Source: Neorhizobium huautlense
GTDB taxonomy: Bacteria > Pseudomonadota > Alphaproteobacteria > Rhizobiales > Rhizobiaceae
Reading direction: 5' to 3'
Length of the DNA stretch: 64,000 nucleotides
NCBI RefSeq assembly: GCF_030811685.1
Contig: NZ_JAUSRF010000006.1
Span: 1-64,000 of the forward strand
Each line of letters begins with the position of its first letter. Within the stretch, counting starts at the first letter, position 1. The notes beneath the pieces are model-generated. The model saw only the letters and a program-made list of their open reading frames with translations. It did not search any database and had not been told where the DNA came from. Shown one piece after another: positions 8,165 to 16,224 of the stretch. A program made the position numbers and the translations under genes.

Positions 8165-11100
8165 ATGGATACTCTGAATTCCCCGCCGCTCGTCTTCGTT
8201 GATGCCGACAATATCGTGACTGGTTGGTCCGAAGGCGCACAGCGTCTTCTCGGCTATACACAAGCCGATGTCATCGGCAGATCCTATGACAGTTTGCGCA
8301 GCGATTCCGCACGGTCATTCGTCACGAGCGACGGCAGGATCGTACAATTGCTGGCGACGCCGGTGGCGGCGCCGAACGGCACCATTGTCATTACCCTGCG
8401 TGCAGCCGACAGGCTTGCGATGCAGGAGCAGCTGGAACTGACGCTTGCAAATACCGATGTCATCGGCTCCTGGGACTGGGATCTGCTGAGTGACAGGGTT
8501 GTCGCCGACCGCCGTTTTGCCGAAACCTTCGGCGTTGATCCGCATGCGGCCGCAACCGGTCTGCCGCTCGAATCCTTCGTTTTCAACATCCATGCGGCTG
8601 ATCGTGATCGCGTCTCCGCCGAAATAAGTCATACGGTTTCAACGGGCGAGCCGTTTCGCAGCGAATACCGGGTACACCATGTCGATGGTTCCATCCGGGA
8701 TGTGGCGGCGAGGGGACGCTTGATCCACGACGAGAGCGGCCAGGCGACCCGTTTTCCGGGCATGCTGTTCGATATTACCGCGCGTCGTCGGGCAGAGCGC
8801 ACCGCGGCGCAATATGATGAGCGTTACCGGTTATTGTTCGGCGCACTCGATGATGGATTTTGTGTCGTCCAGATGGTCTGGGATGAGAACGGCAATCCGG
8901 TCGACTACATCTTTCTGGAAGTCAACGCTGCCTTTGAGCGGCAGACCGGTATCTCCGACGGTGTCGGTCGCCGTATGCGCGAGATCGCGCCGGATCATGA
9001 ACAGCACTGGTTCGATACATACGGACAGGTTGCGCGAACACAGCAAAAGACGGCGTTCGAACATGCTGCCGAAGCGCTGGGTAAATACTACGACGTGCAG
9101 GCCTTCCCGGTCGACGAACCTGATTCCGGCAATGTCGCCATCCTGTTTTCCGATCGCAGCGAGCAGAAACTGGCGGAAAATGCATTGCGGGCCAGTGAGG
9201 CGGAATTCCGTACGCTCTCGCAATCCGTGCTCAATCATATCTGGATTGCCCGACCGGATGGGCAGGCTACATGGTTCAACGATCGCGTCTATGAATATCT
9301 CGGCGTGCCCGACGGCTCGCTGACGGACAGCATCCGGCCATTCGTGCATCCGGATGACTTGCCGCCGGCACTTGCCGCGTGGCAGGTGGCGCTTGGCTCC
9401 GGCCAGATCCTGCAGACCGAATATCGCGTCCTGCGCAAGGATGGCACCTATCGCTGGCATGTGGTGCGTGCCGTGCCGGTGCGTGATGCCAGGGGCGTCA
9501 TCCAGCGCTGGATCGGTACAAACACGGATATCGAGCATTCCAAACGCAACGAAGAGGCGCTTGCCTCGCTGAATGCCACGCTCGAGGAAAAGATCGATGA
9601 ACGCACGCGCGAACTGATGGTGTCGCAGAAGGCACTGCAGCAGGCCCAGAAGATGGAAACCATCGGCCAGTTGACCGGTGGCGTCGCGCACGATTTCAAC
9701 AACCTTCTGCAGGTCGTGGCCGGTAATCTCCAGCTTCTGGCCAAGGATGTCGTCGGCAACGATCGGGCCGAACGTCGTGTGACCAACGCCATGGCCGGCG
9801 TGAGCCGCGGCGCCAAGCTCGCCAGCCAGCTTCTTGCCTTTGGCCGCCGTCAGGCACTGGAGCCAAAAGTCATCAATGTCGGCCGTTTTCTGAACGGAAT
9901 GGAAGATCTGCTGCGCCGCTCGATCGGAGAGTCGGTCGAAGTCGAGGTTATTTCCGCCGGCGGTCTGTGGAACACCTATGCCGATCCGGTGCAGGTGGAA
10001 AACGCCGTGCTCAATCTCGCGATCAACGCGCGCGACGCCATGCAGGGATCCGGCAAGCTGACGATCGAGGTTGGCAATGCCTCGCTCGATCAGGATTATG
10101 CCCGTTCGCATTCCGAGGTCGATCCGGGCCAGTATGTGATGATCGCGGTTACCGATACCGGTTCCGGCATGACGCCGGAAATCATGGAAAAGGTTTTCGA
10201 GCCCTTTTTCTCGACCAAGCCGGAAGGCAAGGGCACCGGTCTCGGGCTTTCCATGGTCTATGGCTTCGTCAAGCAGTCGGGCGGCCACGTCAAGATCTAC
10301 AGTGAGATTGGCCATGGCACGACCGTGCGTGTCTATCTGCCGCGCGCCTTGGCCGATGAGGACCGCGAGATCGTCGTCCATAACGGCCCGATCGTCGGTG
10401 GCACCGAAACCGTGCTTGTTGTCGAGGACGATGACGAAGTCCGTGCGACCGTGGTCGAGACGCTGGCCGATCTCGGATATCGCGTGCTGACCGCGCGGGA
10501 TGCGCAGGCCGGCCTGACCGTGGTTGAAAGCGGCATTCCGATCGATGTCATCTTCACCGACGTCGTCATGCCGGGGCCGCTCAAAAGCCGCGAAATGGCG
10601 CGTCGCGCCAAGGAGCGACTGCCGCATCTCGTCGTGCTTTTCACCTCTGGCTATACGGAAAACTCGATCGTGCACGGTGGCAAGCTTGATGCCGGCGTCG
10701 AGCTTCTGTCCAAGCCCTATACGCGTGAAGCGCTCGCCCGTCGTCTGCGCCACCTGATCGCCAACCAGAAGCAGCAGCAATTGGCATCGGCGCCGAAAGT
10801 AATACCGGCCTCCGTCCAGACCGCAAATCCCGCGCCGGCTTCCTCCGTGCTGCCGCTGACGGTTCTTCTGGTGGAAGATGACGCGCTGATCCGCATCAAT
10901 ACGGCCGAGATGCTGTCCGAACTCGGGCATCAGGTTTTGGAGGCCGGTACGGCCTGCGAGGCAATGACGGTACTGCAGCGCGGTGGAATCGACCTTCTGG
11001 TCACCGATCTCGGCCTGCCGGATATGAACGGTCATGAACTGGCCGGCAGGGCGCGTGAGCTTCTGCCTGAAGTCGGCATTGTTTATGCGACAGGCGATAC

Positions 11101-11194
11101 ATCCGTGCCGGACGATATTCCGGGGGCGGTCATGCTCGGTAAGCCCTATGACGAAGACACATTAAAAGCGGCGGTTCTGAAAGCCGTTCGCTGA
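8165..11194 (+). CDS. Hybrid sensor histidine kinase, four PAS regions and two receiver domains
   Basis: This soluble hybrid kinase has no transmembrane segment. From the ATG at 8165 (about 1,009 residues) I read a short PAS (about 5-80), PAS/PAC two (95-215), PAS-like three (225-335) and PAS/PAC four (345-465). A dimerisation domain follows with phosphoacceptor His509 in GGVAHDFNN, then an HATPase_c domain with N box LAINARDAM and G boxes GSGM and GKGTGLGLS. Two receiver domains close it, with likely Asp799 (FTDVVMPG) and Asp948 (VTDLGLPD). An in-frame GTG at 8075 would add 30 residues but precedes the first PAS region. No partner regulator is adjacent. The H box type (GxVAHDFNNLL) is typical of orphan alphaproteobacterial hybrid kinases. 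Confidence 0.9.
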   Translation: MDTLNSPPLVFVDADNIVTGWSEGAQRLLGYTQADVIGRSYDSLRSDSARSFVTSDGRIVQLLATPVAAPNGTIVITLRAADRLAMQEQLELTLANTDVIGSWDWDLLSDRVVADRRFAETFGVDPHAAATGLPLESFVFNIHAADRDRVSAEISHTVSTGEPFRSEYRVHHVDGSIRDVAARGRLIHDESGQATRFPGMLFDITARRRAERTAAQYDERYRLLFGALDDGFCVVQMVWDENGNPVDYIFLEVNAAFERQTGISDGVGRRMREIAPDHEQHWFDTYGQVARTQQKTAFEHAAEALGKYYDVQAFPVDEPDSGNVAILFSDRSEQKLAENALRASEAEFRTLSQSVLNHIWIARPDGQATWFNDRVYEYLGVPDGSLTDSIRPFVHPDDLPPALAAWQVALGSGQILQTEYRVLRKDGTYRWHVVRAVPVRDARGVIQRWIGTNTDIEHSKRNEEALASLNATLEEKIDERTRELMVSQKALQQAQKMETIGQLTGGVAHDFNNLLQVVAGNLQLLAKDVVGNDRAERRVTNAMAGVSRGAKLASQLLAFGRRQALEPKVINVGRFLNGMEDLLRRSIGESVEVEVISAGGLWNTYADPVQVENAVLNLAINARDAMQGSGKLTIEVGNASLDQDYARSHSEVDPGQYVMIAVTDTGSGMTPEIMEKVFEPFFSTKPEGKGTGLGLSMVYGFVKQSGGHVKIYSEIGHGTTVRVYLPRALADEDREIVVHNGPIVGGTETVLVVEDDDEVRATVVETLADLGYRVLTARDAQAGLTVVESGIPIDVIFTDVVMPGPLKSREMARRAKERLPHLVVLFTSGYTENSIVHGGKLDAGVELLSKPYTREALARRLRHLIANQKQQQLASAPKVIPASVQTANPAPASSVLPLTVLLVEDDALIRINTAEMLSELGHQVLEAGTACEAMTVLQRGGIDLLVTDLGLPDMNGHELAGRARELLPEVGIVYATGDTSVPDDIPGAVMLGKPYDEDTLKAAVLKAVR

Positions 11195-11200
11195 CAAGGC

Positions 11201-11230
11201 AAAACCGGTGCCGCAAGACGCCGGTTTTTT
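11201..11230. terminator. Bidirectional rho-independent terminator
   Basis: Arms AAAACCGG (11201-11208) and CCGGTTTT (11221-11228) enclose a 12-nt loop and are followed by T residues. The structure sits between the ends of the convergent sensor kinase and ABC permease genes and has an A/T run on both sides, so it can serve both strands. Confidence 0.8.
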
Positions 11231-11248
11231 GTTATCTGGATACCGGTT

Positions 11249-12019
11249 TCAGCCGCCAACGCCAAATGTGGTACCGCGCACGGCCCAGGCGGTCATCCTC
11301 TTTTCGATTATCGCGAAGATCACGTACATGGCGATGCCCATGGCAGCGATGACAACGAGGCCGGCAAAAACCAGGGATACCCGAAAGTTGGCGGAGGCCT
11401 GCGTCATCAGCGTGCCGATGCCGCGGTTGGATGCCAGTGTTTCCGAAATCACCGAACCGACAAAGGCAAGCGTGATCGAAATCTTCAGGGAGGCGAAGAG
11501 ATAGGGCAGCGAGCGTGGAATGCCGATCTTGCGGACGATATCCAACTGGTTGGCGCCGAGCGAACGCAACACGTCACGCAGTTCCGGTTCGATCGTGGCA
11601 AGACCGGTTGCGACATTCACAGCGATCGGAAAAAAGCTCAGCATAAAGGCAGTAAGGATGGCCGGTACGGTGCCGATGCCGAACCACACGACAAGGATCG
11701 GCACGATCGCCACTTTCGGAACGGAGTTGAAACCCACCAGCATCGGATAGAGGCTGGAATAGGCAAAACGCGACGAGCCGACCAGAATGCCGAGGAGAGC
11801 GCCAAAAACCACGGCAACGGCGAAGCCGATCACGGTTGTCAGCAGTGTCTGGCTGGAATGAAACCAGATGATGTAGAGGTTGTCCCAAAGAGCAATCGCG
11901 ATTTCGCTCGGGGCCGGCAACACGAAAGACGGGATCTTGAAGCCGACGCAGGCCGCCTGCCAGATGAAGATCAGCAGAACCGGCAGGAACACGGAGCCGA
12001 GACGTTCGAACCGGGTCAT
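11249..12019 (-). CDS. ABC transporter permease (SsuC/TauC/ThiX family)
   Basis: This 256-residue BPD_transp_1 inner-membrane permease has about six transmembrane helices. The EAA-type cytoplasmic loop near residues 145-175 (LRDVLRSLGANQLDIVRKIG) docks the ATPase. Its start overlaps the stop of the ATPase gene by four bases, so the two are translationally coupled. With the ATPase and the NMT1-type binding protein it forms a complete three-gene importer. Relatives carry nitrate, taurine/sulfonates, or thiamine-precursor pyrimidines; the sequence does not settle which. Confidence 0.88.
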   Translation of the reverse strand: MTRFERLGSVFLPVLLIFIWQAACVGFKIPSFVLPAPSEIAIALWDNLYIIWFHSSQTLLTTVIGFAVAVVFGALLGILVGSSRFAYSSLYPMLVGFNSVPKVAIVPILVVWFGIGTVPAILTAFMLSFFPIAVNVATGLATIEPELRDVLRSLGANQLDIVRKIGIPRSLPYLFASLKISITLAFVGSVISETLASNRGIGTLMTQASANFRVSLVFAGLVVIAAMGIAMYVIFAIIEKRMTAWAVRGTTFGVGG

Positions 12020-12831
12020 GGCGTTGTCTCCGCAGTTGTGGTCTTGATGTCGACCGGCAGGCGCTGCGCACGAATTTCGGCGCGAAGCTCCATGACGTTC
12101 TCGTTGAACTTTGGATCGATGAACGTGTGTTCGTCACGCGGACGGGCGAATTCCGTCGTGTCGACTGAACGCACCACGCGGCCGGGCCGGTTCGACATGA
12201 CATGCACCTTGTCCGCCAGATAAAGCGCTTCACGCAGGTCGTGGGTGACGAGGATGGCGGTGAATTTGCGCTCCAGCCAGATGGTCTGCAGCACATCCCA
12301 CAATTCTTCGCGGGTAAAGGCATCGAGTGCGCCAAAAGGCTCGTCGAGCATCAGCAGGCGCGGCTGGTGGATCAGCGAGCGGCATAGCGACACGCGCTGC
12401 TGCATGCCGCCGGAAAGCTGCCAAGGATAATGGTCGGCAAACGAGTCCAGCCCGACGATGCGCAACAGGTCCATGGCGCGCTCGACGAATTCCTTGCGCT
12501 TGGCACGGAACTGGTGGCGCTCGGGACGCACCACTTCCAGCGGTAGAAGCACGTTTTCAAGCGTGGTGCGCCAGGGCAGAAGATTGGGGTTCTGGAACGC
12601 CATGCCGACGATGTTGACCGGCCCGTCGATTTCCTTTTCGTCGATCAACACGCTGCCAGACGTGGCGGGCATCAGGCCCGTCACCAGTTTCATCAGCGAG
12701 GATTTTCCGCAGCCGGACGGCCCGACGACCGCTGCAAACGAGCCTGCCGCGACCGTCATGTTGAGATCGGAGACCGCAAGCGTCTTTCCATAGGAAAGGC
12801 TGACGTTCACCAGTTCCACGAGGTTCTTCAT
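12016..12831 (-). CDS. ABC transporter ATP-binding protein (SsuB/TauB/ThiZ family)
   Basis: This 271-residue ATPase has Walker A GPSGCGKSS (about 37-45), signature LSGGMQQR (about 138-145), Walker B LLMLDEPFGALD (about 158-169) and the switch histidine in VTHDLREAL. The family resemblance is to the nitrate/sulfonate/taurine group. A C-terminal extension of about 50 residues follows the nucleotide-binding domain. It lies 36 bp downstream of the binding-protein gene and overlaps the permease gene, so the operon order is binding protein, ATPase, permease. Confidence 0.9.
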   Translation of the reverse strand: MKNLVELVNVSLSYGKTLAVSDLNMTVAAGSFAAVVGPSGCGKSSLMKLVTGLMPATSGSVLIDEKEIDGPVNIVGMAFQNPNLLPWRTTLENVLLPLEVVRPERHQFRAKRKEFVERAMDLLRIVGLDSFADHYPWQLSGGMQQRVSLCRSLIHQPRLLMLDEPFGALDAFTREELWDVLQTIWLERKFTAILVTHDLREALYLADKVHVMSNRPGRVVRSVDTTEFARPRDEHTFIDPKFNENVMELRAEIRAQRLPVDIKTTTAETTP

Positions 12832-12867
12832 AAAATCTGTCTCTTGTCGTCCGGGGCTGCGAAATGC

Positions 12868-13896
12868 TTACTTCGGCGGCATGCGTTCCGACGCAGGCGG
12901 AAGGAATTCGGTGGTATAGACCTTCTCTGCTGCCGGGGCCGCAACCTTGTAGACTTCGCTATTGGTCTTGATCGTCAGGTCCATGCGGGCCGGATCGACA
13001 TAGCCGAGGCCGTTCTTGTCGAAGGCCGGCGATTTCAGCACCCCCTTGTCCATCAGGAAGGCCAGCCGTGCAGTTTCAAGCTTGGTGTCGAACATCGGCT
13101 CGATTTCCTGCATGGCGGTCATGCCGGCTGCCGGATCCTTCAGAAGATCGACCGTGCCGGAAATCGTCGCCTTGACGAAGCCCTTGATGATGTCGGGGTT
13201 CTTGGCAATGTAGTCGGGCATAGCCACCAAGACACTGCCATAGAGGTCGAGGCCGTTATCGGCATAGGACATGACGACGATATCGTCCTGCGGAACGCCG
13301 GCGGAAATCAGGTTGAAGACGGAGGTGGAGGAAAAGCCGGAAATGGCCTCGACCTGACCCTGAACCAGCATGGTTTCGCGCAGGTTCGGCGCCATCGTCA
13401 CCCAGTTGATCGAGGCCGGATCGATGCTGTTGGCCTTGGCGAAGGCACCGAACATCATGCGGCTGGAATCCGATTCCGGTGCGCCGATCTTTTTGCCGGC
13501 AAGATCGGCCGGTTTGGTGATGCCGGATTTTTTCAGCGTGATGATCGAGTTCGGTGTCTTGTCGAAGACCTGGTAGAAGGCGAGAACGGTGCGGTCCGGG
13601 TTTTCGGCGTTGAACTTGATGACCGAATTGACGTCGGTAAAACCGATGTCATAGGCGCCGGCGGCGATCTTCACGACCGTATCGCCCGAACCATAGCCGC
13701 GGTCCATGGAGACCTTCAGGCCGTTCTGCTCGAAATATTTGTTCTTGAGTGCCAGGCCCCAGATGGCGTGGTTGCCCTGCAGCGTCCAGTCGAGCGAAAA
13801 CTTGACGGGCTTGAGGTCTTGGGCGGTGCTGATGCTGGCCGAAAAGGCAAGCGCCATCGCCCCGAAGGCGAGCTTCAGGAAGGTCGATTTCATCAT
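12868..13896 (-). CDS. ABC transporter periplasmic substrate-binding protein (NMT1/THI5-like)
   Basis: This 342-residue exported binding protein has a clear Sec signal peptide (basic MMKSTFLK, hydrophobic core, cleavage near STAQD, about residue 26). The mature start KFSLDWTLQGNHAIWGLA resembles the NMT1/ThiY/SsuA superfamily, as does the segment GSGDTVVKIAAGAYDIGFTDV. It captures the substrate for the permease and ATPase encoded immediately downstream. Candidate substrates are thiamine-pyrimidine precursors, sulfonates or similar small anions. No TPP riboswitch was recognised in the 139-bp upstream region, which does not favour thiamine regulation. Function beyond uptake is therefore left open. 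Confidence 0.88.
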   Translation of the reverse strand: MMKSTFLKLAFGAMALAFSASISTAQDLKPVKFSLDWTLQGNHAIWGLALKNKYFEQNGLKVSMDRGYGSGDTVVKIAAGAYDIGFTDVNSVIKFNAENPDRTVLAFYQVFDKTPNSIITLKKSGITKPADLAGKKIGAPESDSSRMMFGAFAKANSIDPASINWVTMAPNLRETMLVQGQVEAISGFSSTSVFNLISAGVPQDDIVVMSYADNGLDLYGSVLVAMPDYIAKNPDIIKGFVKATISGTVDLLKDPAAGMTAMQEIEPMFDTKLETARLAFLMDKGVLKSPAFDKNGLGYVDPARMDLTIKTNSEVYKVAAPAAEKVYTTEFLPPASERMPPK

Positions 13897-13977
13897 GTTC
13901 CCCTGGTTCGTAGGTCTTGTTATGCCTACTTTTTGCGGTGCACTCTGCCGCTTGTCAACCAGTTGAATGACGTAGAA

Positions 13978-14002
13978 ACAGGCAGATTTATACTCTGCCT
14001 GT
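13978..14002. terminator. Perfect 9-bp inverted repeat downstream of the glycosyltransferase gene
   Basis: ACAGGCAGA (13978-13986) and TCTGCCTGT (13994-14002) flank a 7-nt loop. On the minus strand the hairpin follows the end of the glycosyltransferase gene and is trailed by a short T-rich stretch, so it may be a weak terminator. It is also upstream of the binding-protein gene, where it could instead be an operator. Confidence 0.45.
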
Positions 14003-14035
14003 CAAAAAGGCGTTTTCGTAAATGGGATTGGTCGA

Positions 14036-16063
14036 TCAGCCCTGATTTGCTGGCCAGAGACGCTCGTCATTCGGCAGATGCGCGAAGGCATCCCACGCCA
14101 TCAGTGCCTGCCGGTAACGCTCGCGATAGGCGTTTTCGTTCTCGAATTCACCCATCTGTTCGGCCAGTTCCGCGCCGATTTCGTAATAGGTGTCGAGGTT
14201 TCGCAGATCCGGCACCGGCGTTTCGCCACGTTCGGCCTCGCCCTGCATCTGCCAGAACAGTTCTTCCAGCCGGCGGGCAAGGGCCGGAATGTCACGCAGC
14301 ACGCTGGTCTCCCGCTGATCCTGCAGCGATGTCCTGACATCGACAAGCGCCTGGCGATCGACAAAATAGCCGATGGCGCGTTCCTCATATTCATCCGGCG
14401 TGGCGCAGGCCATTTCAGGAATGCCGGCGGCGGTGATGATGCTGCCGCAGAAGCGGGCGGCAAAACTCTTGCCTGGCATGGTCAGGATCGGCAGGCCGGA
14501 GGTGATGGCATCGGCGGCGGTCGAATGTGCGCCGTAAGGGAAGGTGTCGAGGAAAAGGTCGGCGAGCCCGATGCGGGCCAGATGTTTCGGGTTCGGCGCC
14601 TTGGGTGCGAAGATGATGCGGGCAGGATCGATGCCGGCCTTTTCCGCTTCCGCCAGCAGGCGCTTGTTGACCTCGTCCTCACCGGCAAGCAGCCATAGCA
14701 GGCTGCCGGGTGTTGCCTCGAGGATTTTCATCCAGCGGGCAAAACAATCGGCGGTGATCTTCTGCATGCCGTTGAAGCAGGCGTAGACAAAGGCATCGTC
14801 CGGCAGGCCGGCCTCGGCGCGGGTGATGCCATCGGCGATCTCGCGTTTGCGGTCGATCGGTTGGTTGCAGGCGATGCGCAGCACCTTTTCCGAATAAAAA
14901 ATCTCGTCTTGCGGCCGCACGATGACCGGGTCGGCGATCATGTACTGGTGGAACGGGCTGCCCATCGAGCCGGGGTAACCGCAGAAATTGACGATGACCG
15001 GTGCCGGACGATACGCGAAAATCTTGGTGCGGGCGTGTTTGGTGTAACCGTTCACATCGATCAGGATGTCGATATCGTCATCGGCGATCTGCCGGGCCGC
15101 ATCCTCGTCGGTGAGCGTGGCGATCTCGCGCCAGCAGTCGACCACATTTTTCATCCGCGTCTGCGTGGCATCGTTACGGACAGGGTCGCCGCAATAATAG
15201 GCGTAGATCTCGACGCTTGCTTTGTCATGCAGTTCCAGCACTTCGCGCAGGGCAAAACCGACGGCATGATCGCGCAGGTCGGATGACACGTAACCGATAC
15301 GCAGGCGCTCGCCGGTGCCGCTTTTCTGTTTCACGCTCTTGCGGGGAAAGGTGCTGATATCAGGTCGGCCGACCAGCGACTTGTTGTAGCGATAGGCCTT
15401 GGCCAGCTGGAACATCGGGTCATCGGAATAACAGCCCAGTGCCAGTGGCGACATGGAATCCAGCAGCTGCCGCTTGGTGACGTGTTCGGAGGAGACAATG
15501 ATCGGCCATTTGCACTGGCGCTGCCTGAGCGCCGTCCAGTGCTGTCCGGCCTCGGTCTTGTCCGGGCGAAGTTCGATCGCCTGCCAGAGGGTCGCTTCCG
15601 CGTCTTCCAGCAGGTTTGCATTTTCCATCACGCGGCCCACATGCTGCAGCGCCATCAGTCGGTAAGACACACGCTCGGCGGTGCTGTCGGAGGTCTGCTC
15701 GATGAATTTGCGCCATTGCTGGATGGCCTGCACGGCAAGTCCGGCATCCTCATAGGCGCGGCCGAGATTGATGTGGCCTGCGCCGAAACGGCCCTCCAGC
15801 GTCACGCAGGTGCGCAAGGCATTGATCGCGCCGGTCACGTCGCCAAGCTGGCGCAGGACGACGGAATAATTGAAACAGGCGAGATGCAGAAACGGATTGC
15901 CGTCGTTGAAGGCGATCCATGCCTTGTAGATTTCCGCTGCTTCCGCCTTGTGGCCGGCGGCACTTCGCCCCTCAGCGACCCGGAAGAGATCGGCCAGCGT
16001 CATCTTCTGGCTGCGTGCGAGTTCGAGAATGTCGGCGAGTGTCGGGGCGGTATTGGCAGCCAT
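14036..16063 (-). CDS. SPINDLY/OGT-type O-linked glycosyltransferase with N-terminal TPR-like region
   Basis: This 675-residue cytoplasmic protein has a TPR-like helical N-terminus (about 15-180) and a Glyco_transf_41 catalytic part (about 250-630). Matches to eukaryotic OGT landmarks are visible: RIGYVSSDLRDHAVG with His266 in the place of the catalytic-site histidine, CFNGMQKI with Lys435 at the UDP-binding lysine, and DTFPYGAHSTAADAI with His513. These enzymes move a sugar from a nucleotide donor to Ser/Thr of a protein, the TPR region choosing the acceptor. The gene follows the giant Ser/Thr-rich repeat gene on the same strand, 161 bp away, so that protein is the obvious candidate acceptor. 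Donor sugar and acceptor are inferred. Confidence 0.88.
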   Translation of the reverse strand: MAANTAPTLADILELARSQKMTLADLFRVAEGRSAAGHKAEAAEIYKAWIAFNDGNPFLHLACFNYSVVLRQLGDVTGAINALRTCVTLEGRFGAGHINLGRAYEDAGLAVQAIQQWRKFIEQTSDSTAERVSYRLMALQHVGRVMENANLLEDAEATLWQAIELRPDKTEAGQHWTALRQRQCKWPIIVSSEHVTKRQLLDSMSPLALGCYSDDPMFQLAKAYRYNKSLVGRPDISTFPRKSVKQKSGTGERLRIGYVSSDLRDHAVGFALREVLELHDKASVEIYAYYCGDPVRNDATQTRMKNVVDCWREIATLTDEDAARQIADDDIDILIDVNGYTKHARTKIFAYRPAPVIVNFCGYPGSMGSPFHQYMIADPVIVRPQDEIFYSEKVLRIACNQPIDRKREIADGITRAEAGLPDDAFVYACFNGMQKITADCFARWMKILEATPGSLLWLLAGEDEVNKRLLAEAEKAGIDPARIIFAPKAPNPKHLARIGLADLFLDTFPYGAHSTAADAITSGLPILTMPGKSFAARFCGSIITAAGIPEMACATPDEYEERAIGYFVDRQALVDVRTSLQDQRETSVLRDIPALARRLEELFWQMQGEAERGETPVPDLRNLDTYYEIGAELAEQMGEFENENAYRERYRQALMAWDAFAHLPNDERLWPANQG

Positions 16064-16100
16064 GATGTCGAGGTCCCACTTGCAAGCGACCTGACGGCCG

Positions 16101-16198
16101 GCGTTTCAACCACATGCGATAGATTGAAACGCTGTAACCGGGCTGGCTTGCCCAAGGCAAGTCATGCAATGGCCGGATACAAGATCTGGCCATTGCAT
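16101..16198. promoter_or_regulatory. Three consecutive perfect hairpins between giant repeat gene and glycosyltransferase gene
   Basis: In under 100 bp there are three independent inverted repeats. GCGTTTCAA/TTGAAACGC lies at 16101-16109 and 16124-16132. CTTGCC/GGCAAG lies at 16147-16152 and 16156-16161. ATGCAATGGCC/GGCCATTGCAT lies at 16164-16174 and 16188-16198. None is followed by a T-run on the minus strand, so they are poor classical terminators. Their position suits mRNA processing, stabilisation of the upstream message, or partial attenuation that would keep enzyme expression below that of the structural protein. Confidence 0.6.
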
Positions 16199-16224
16199 TG
16201 GTCGCTCACATCCTCGCAGTCACC

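Noticed and set aside
8831..11035. Open frame of about 734 codons on the minus strand opposite the sensor kinase
   Set aside because: The kinase motifs on the plus strand are unmistakable; the minus frame lacks any family signature.
12868..14035. TPP riboswitch ahead of the ThiY-like binding protein
   Set aside because: The conserved TPP-element sequences are not present in the upstream 139 bp; only a simple inverted repeat is seen.
12844..14337. Plus-strand frame of about 497 codons across the binding-protein gene
   Set aside because: It runs antisense through the NMT1-type binding protein and into the glycosyltransferase gene; composition is that of a shadow.
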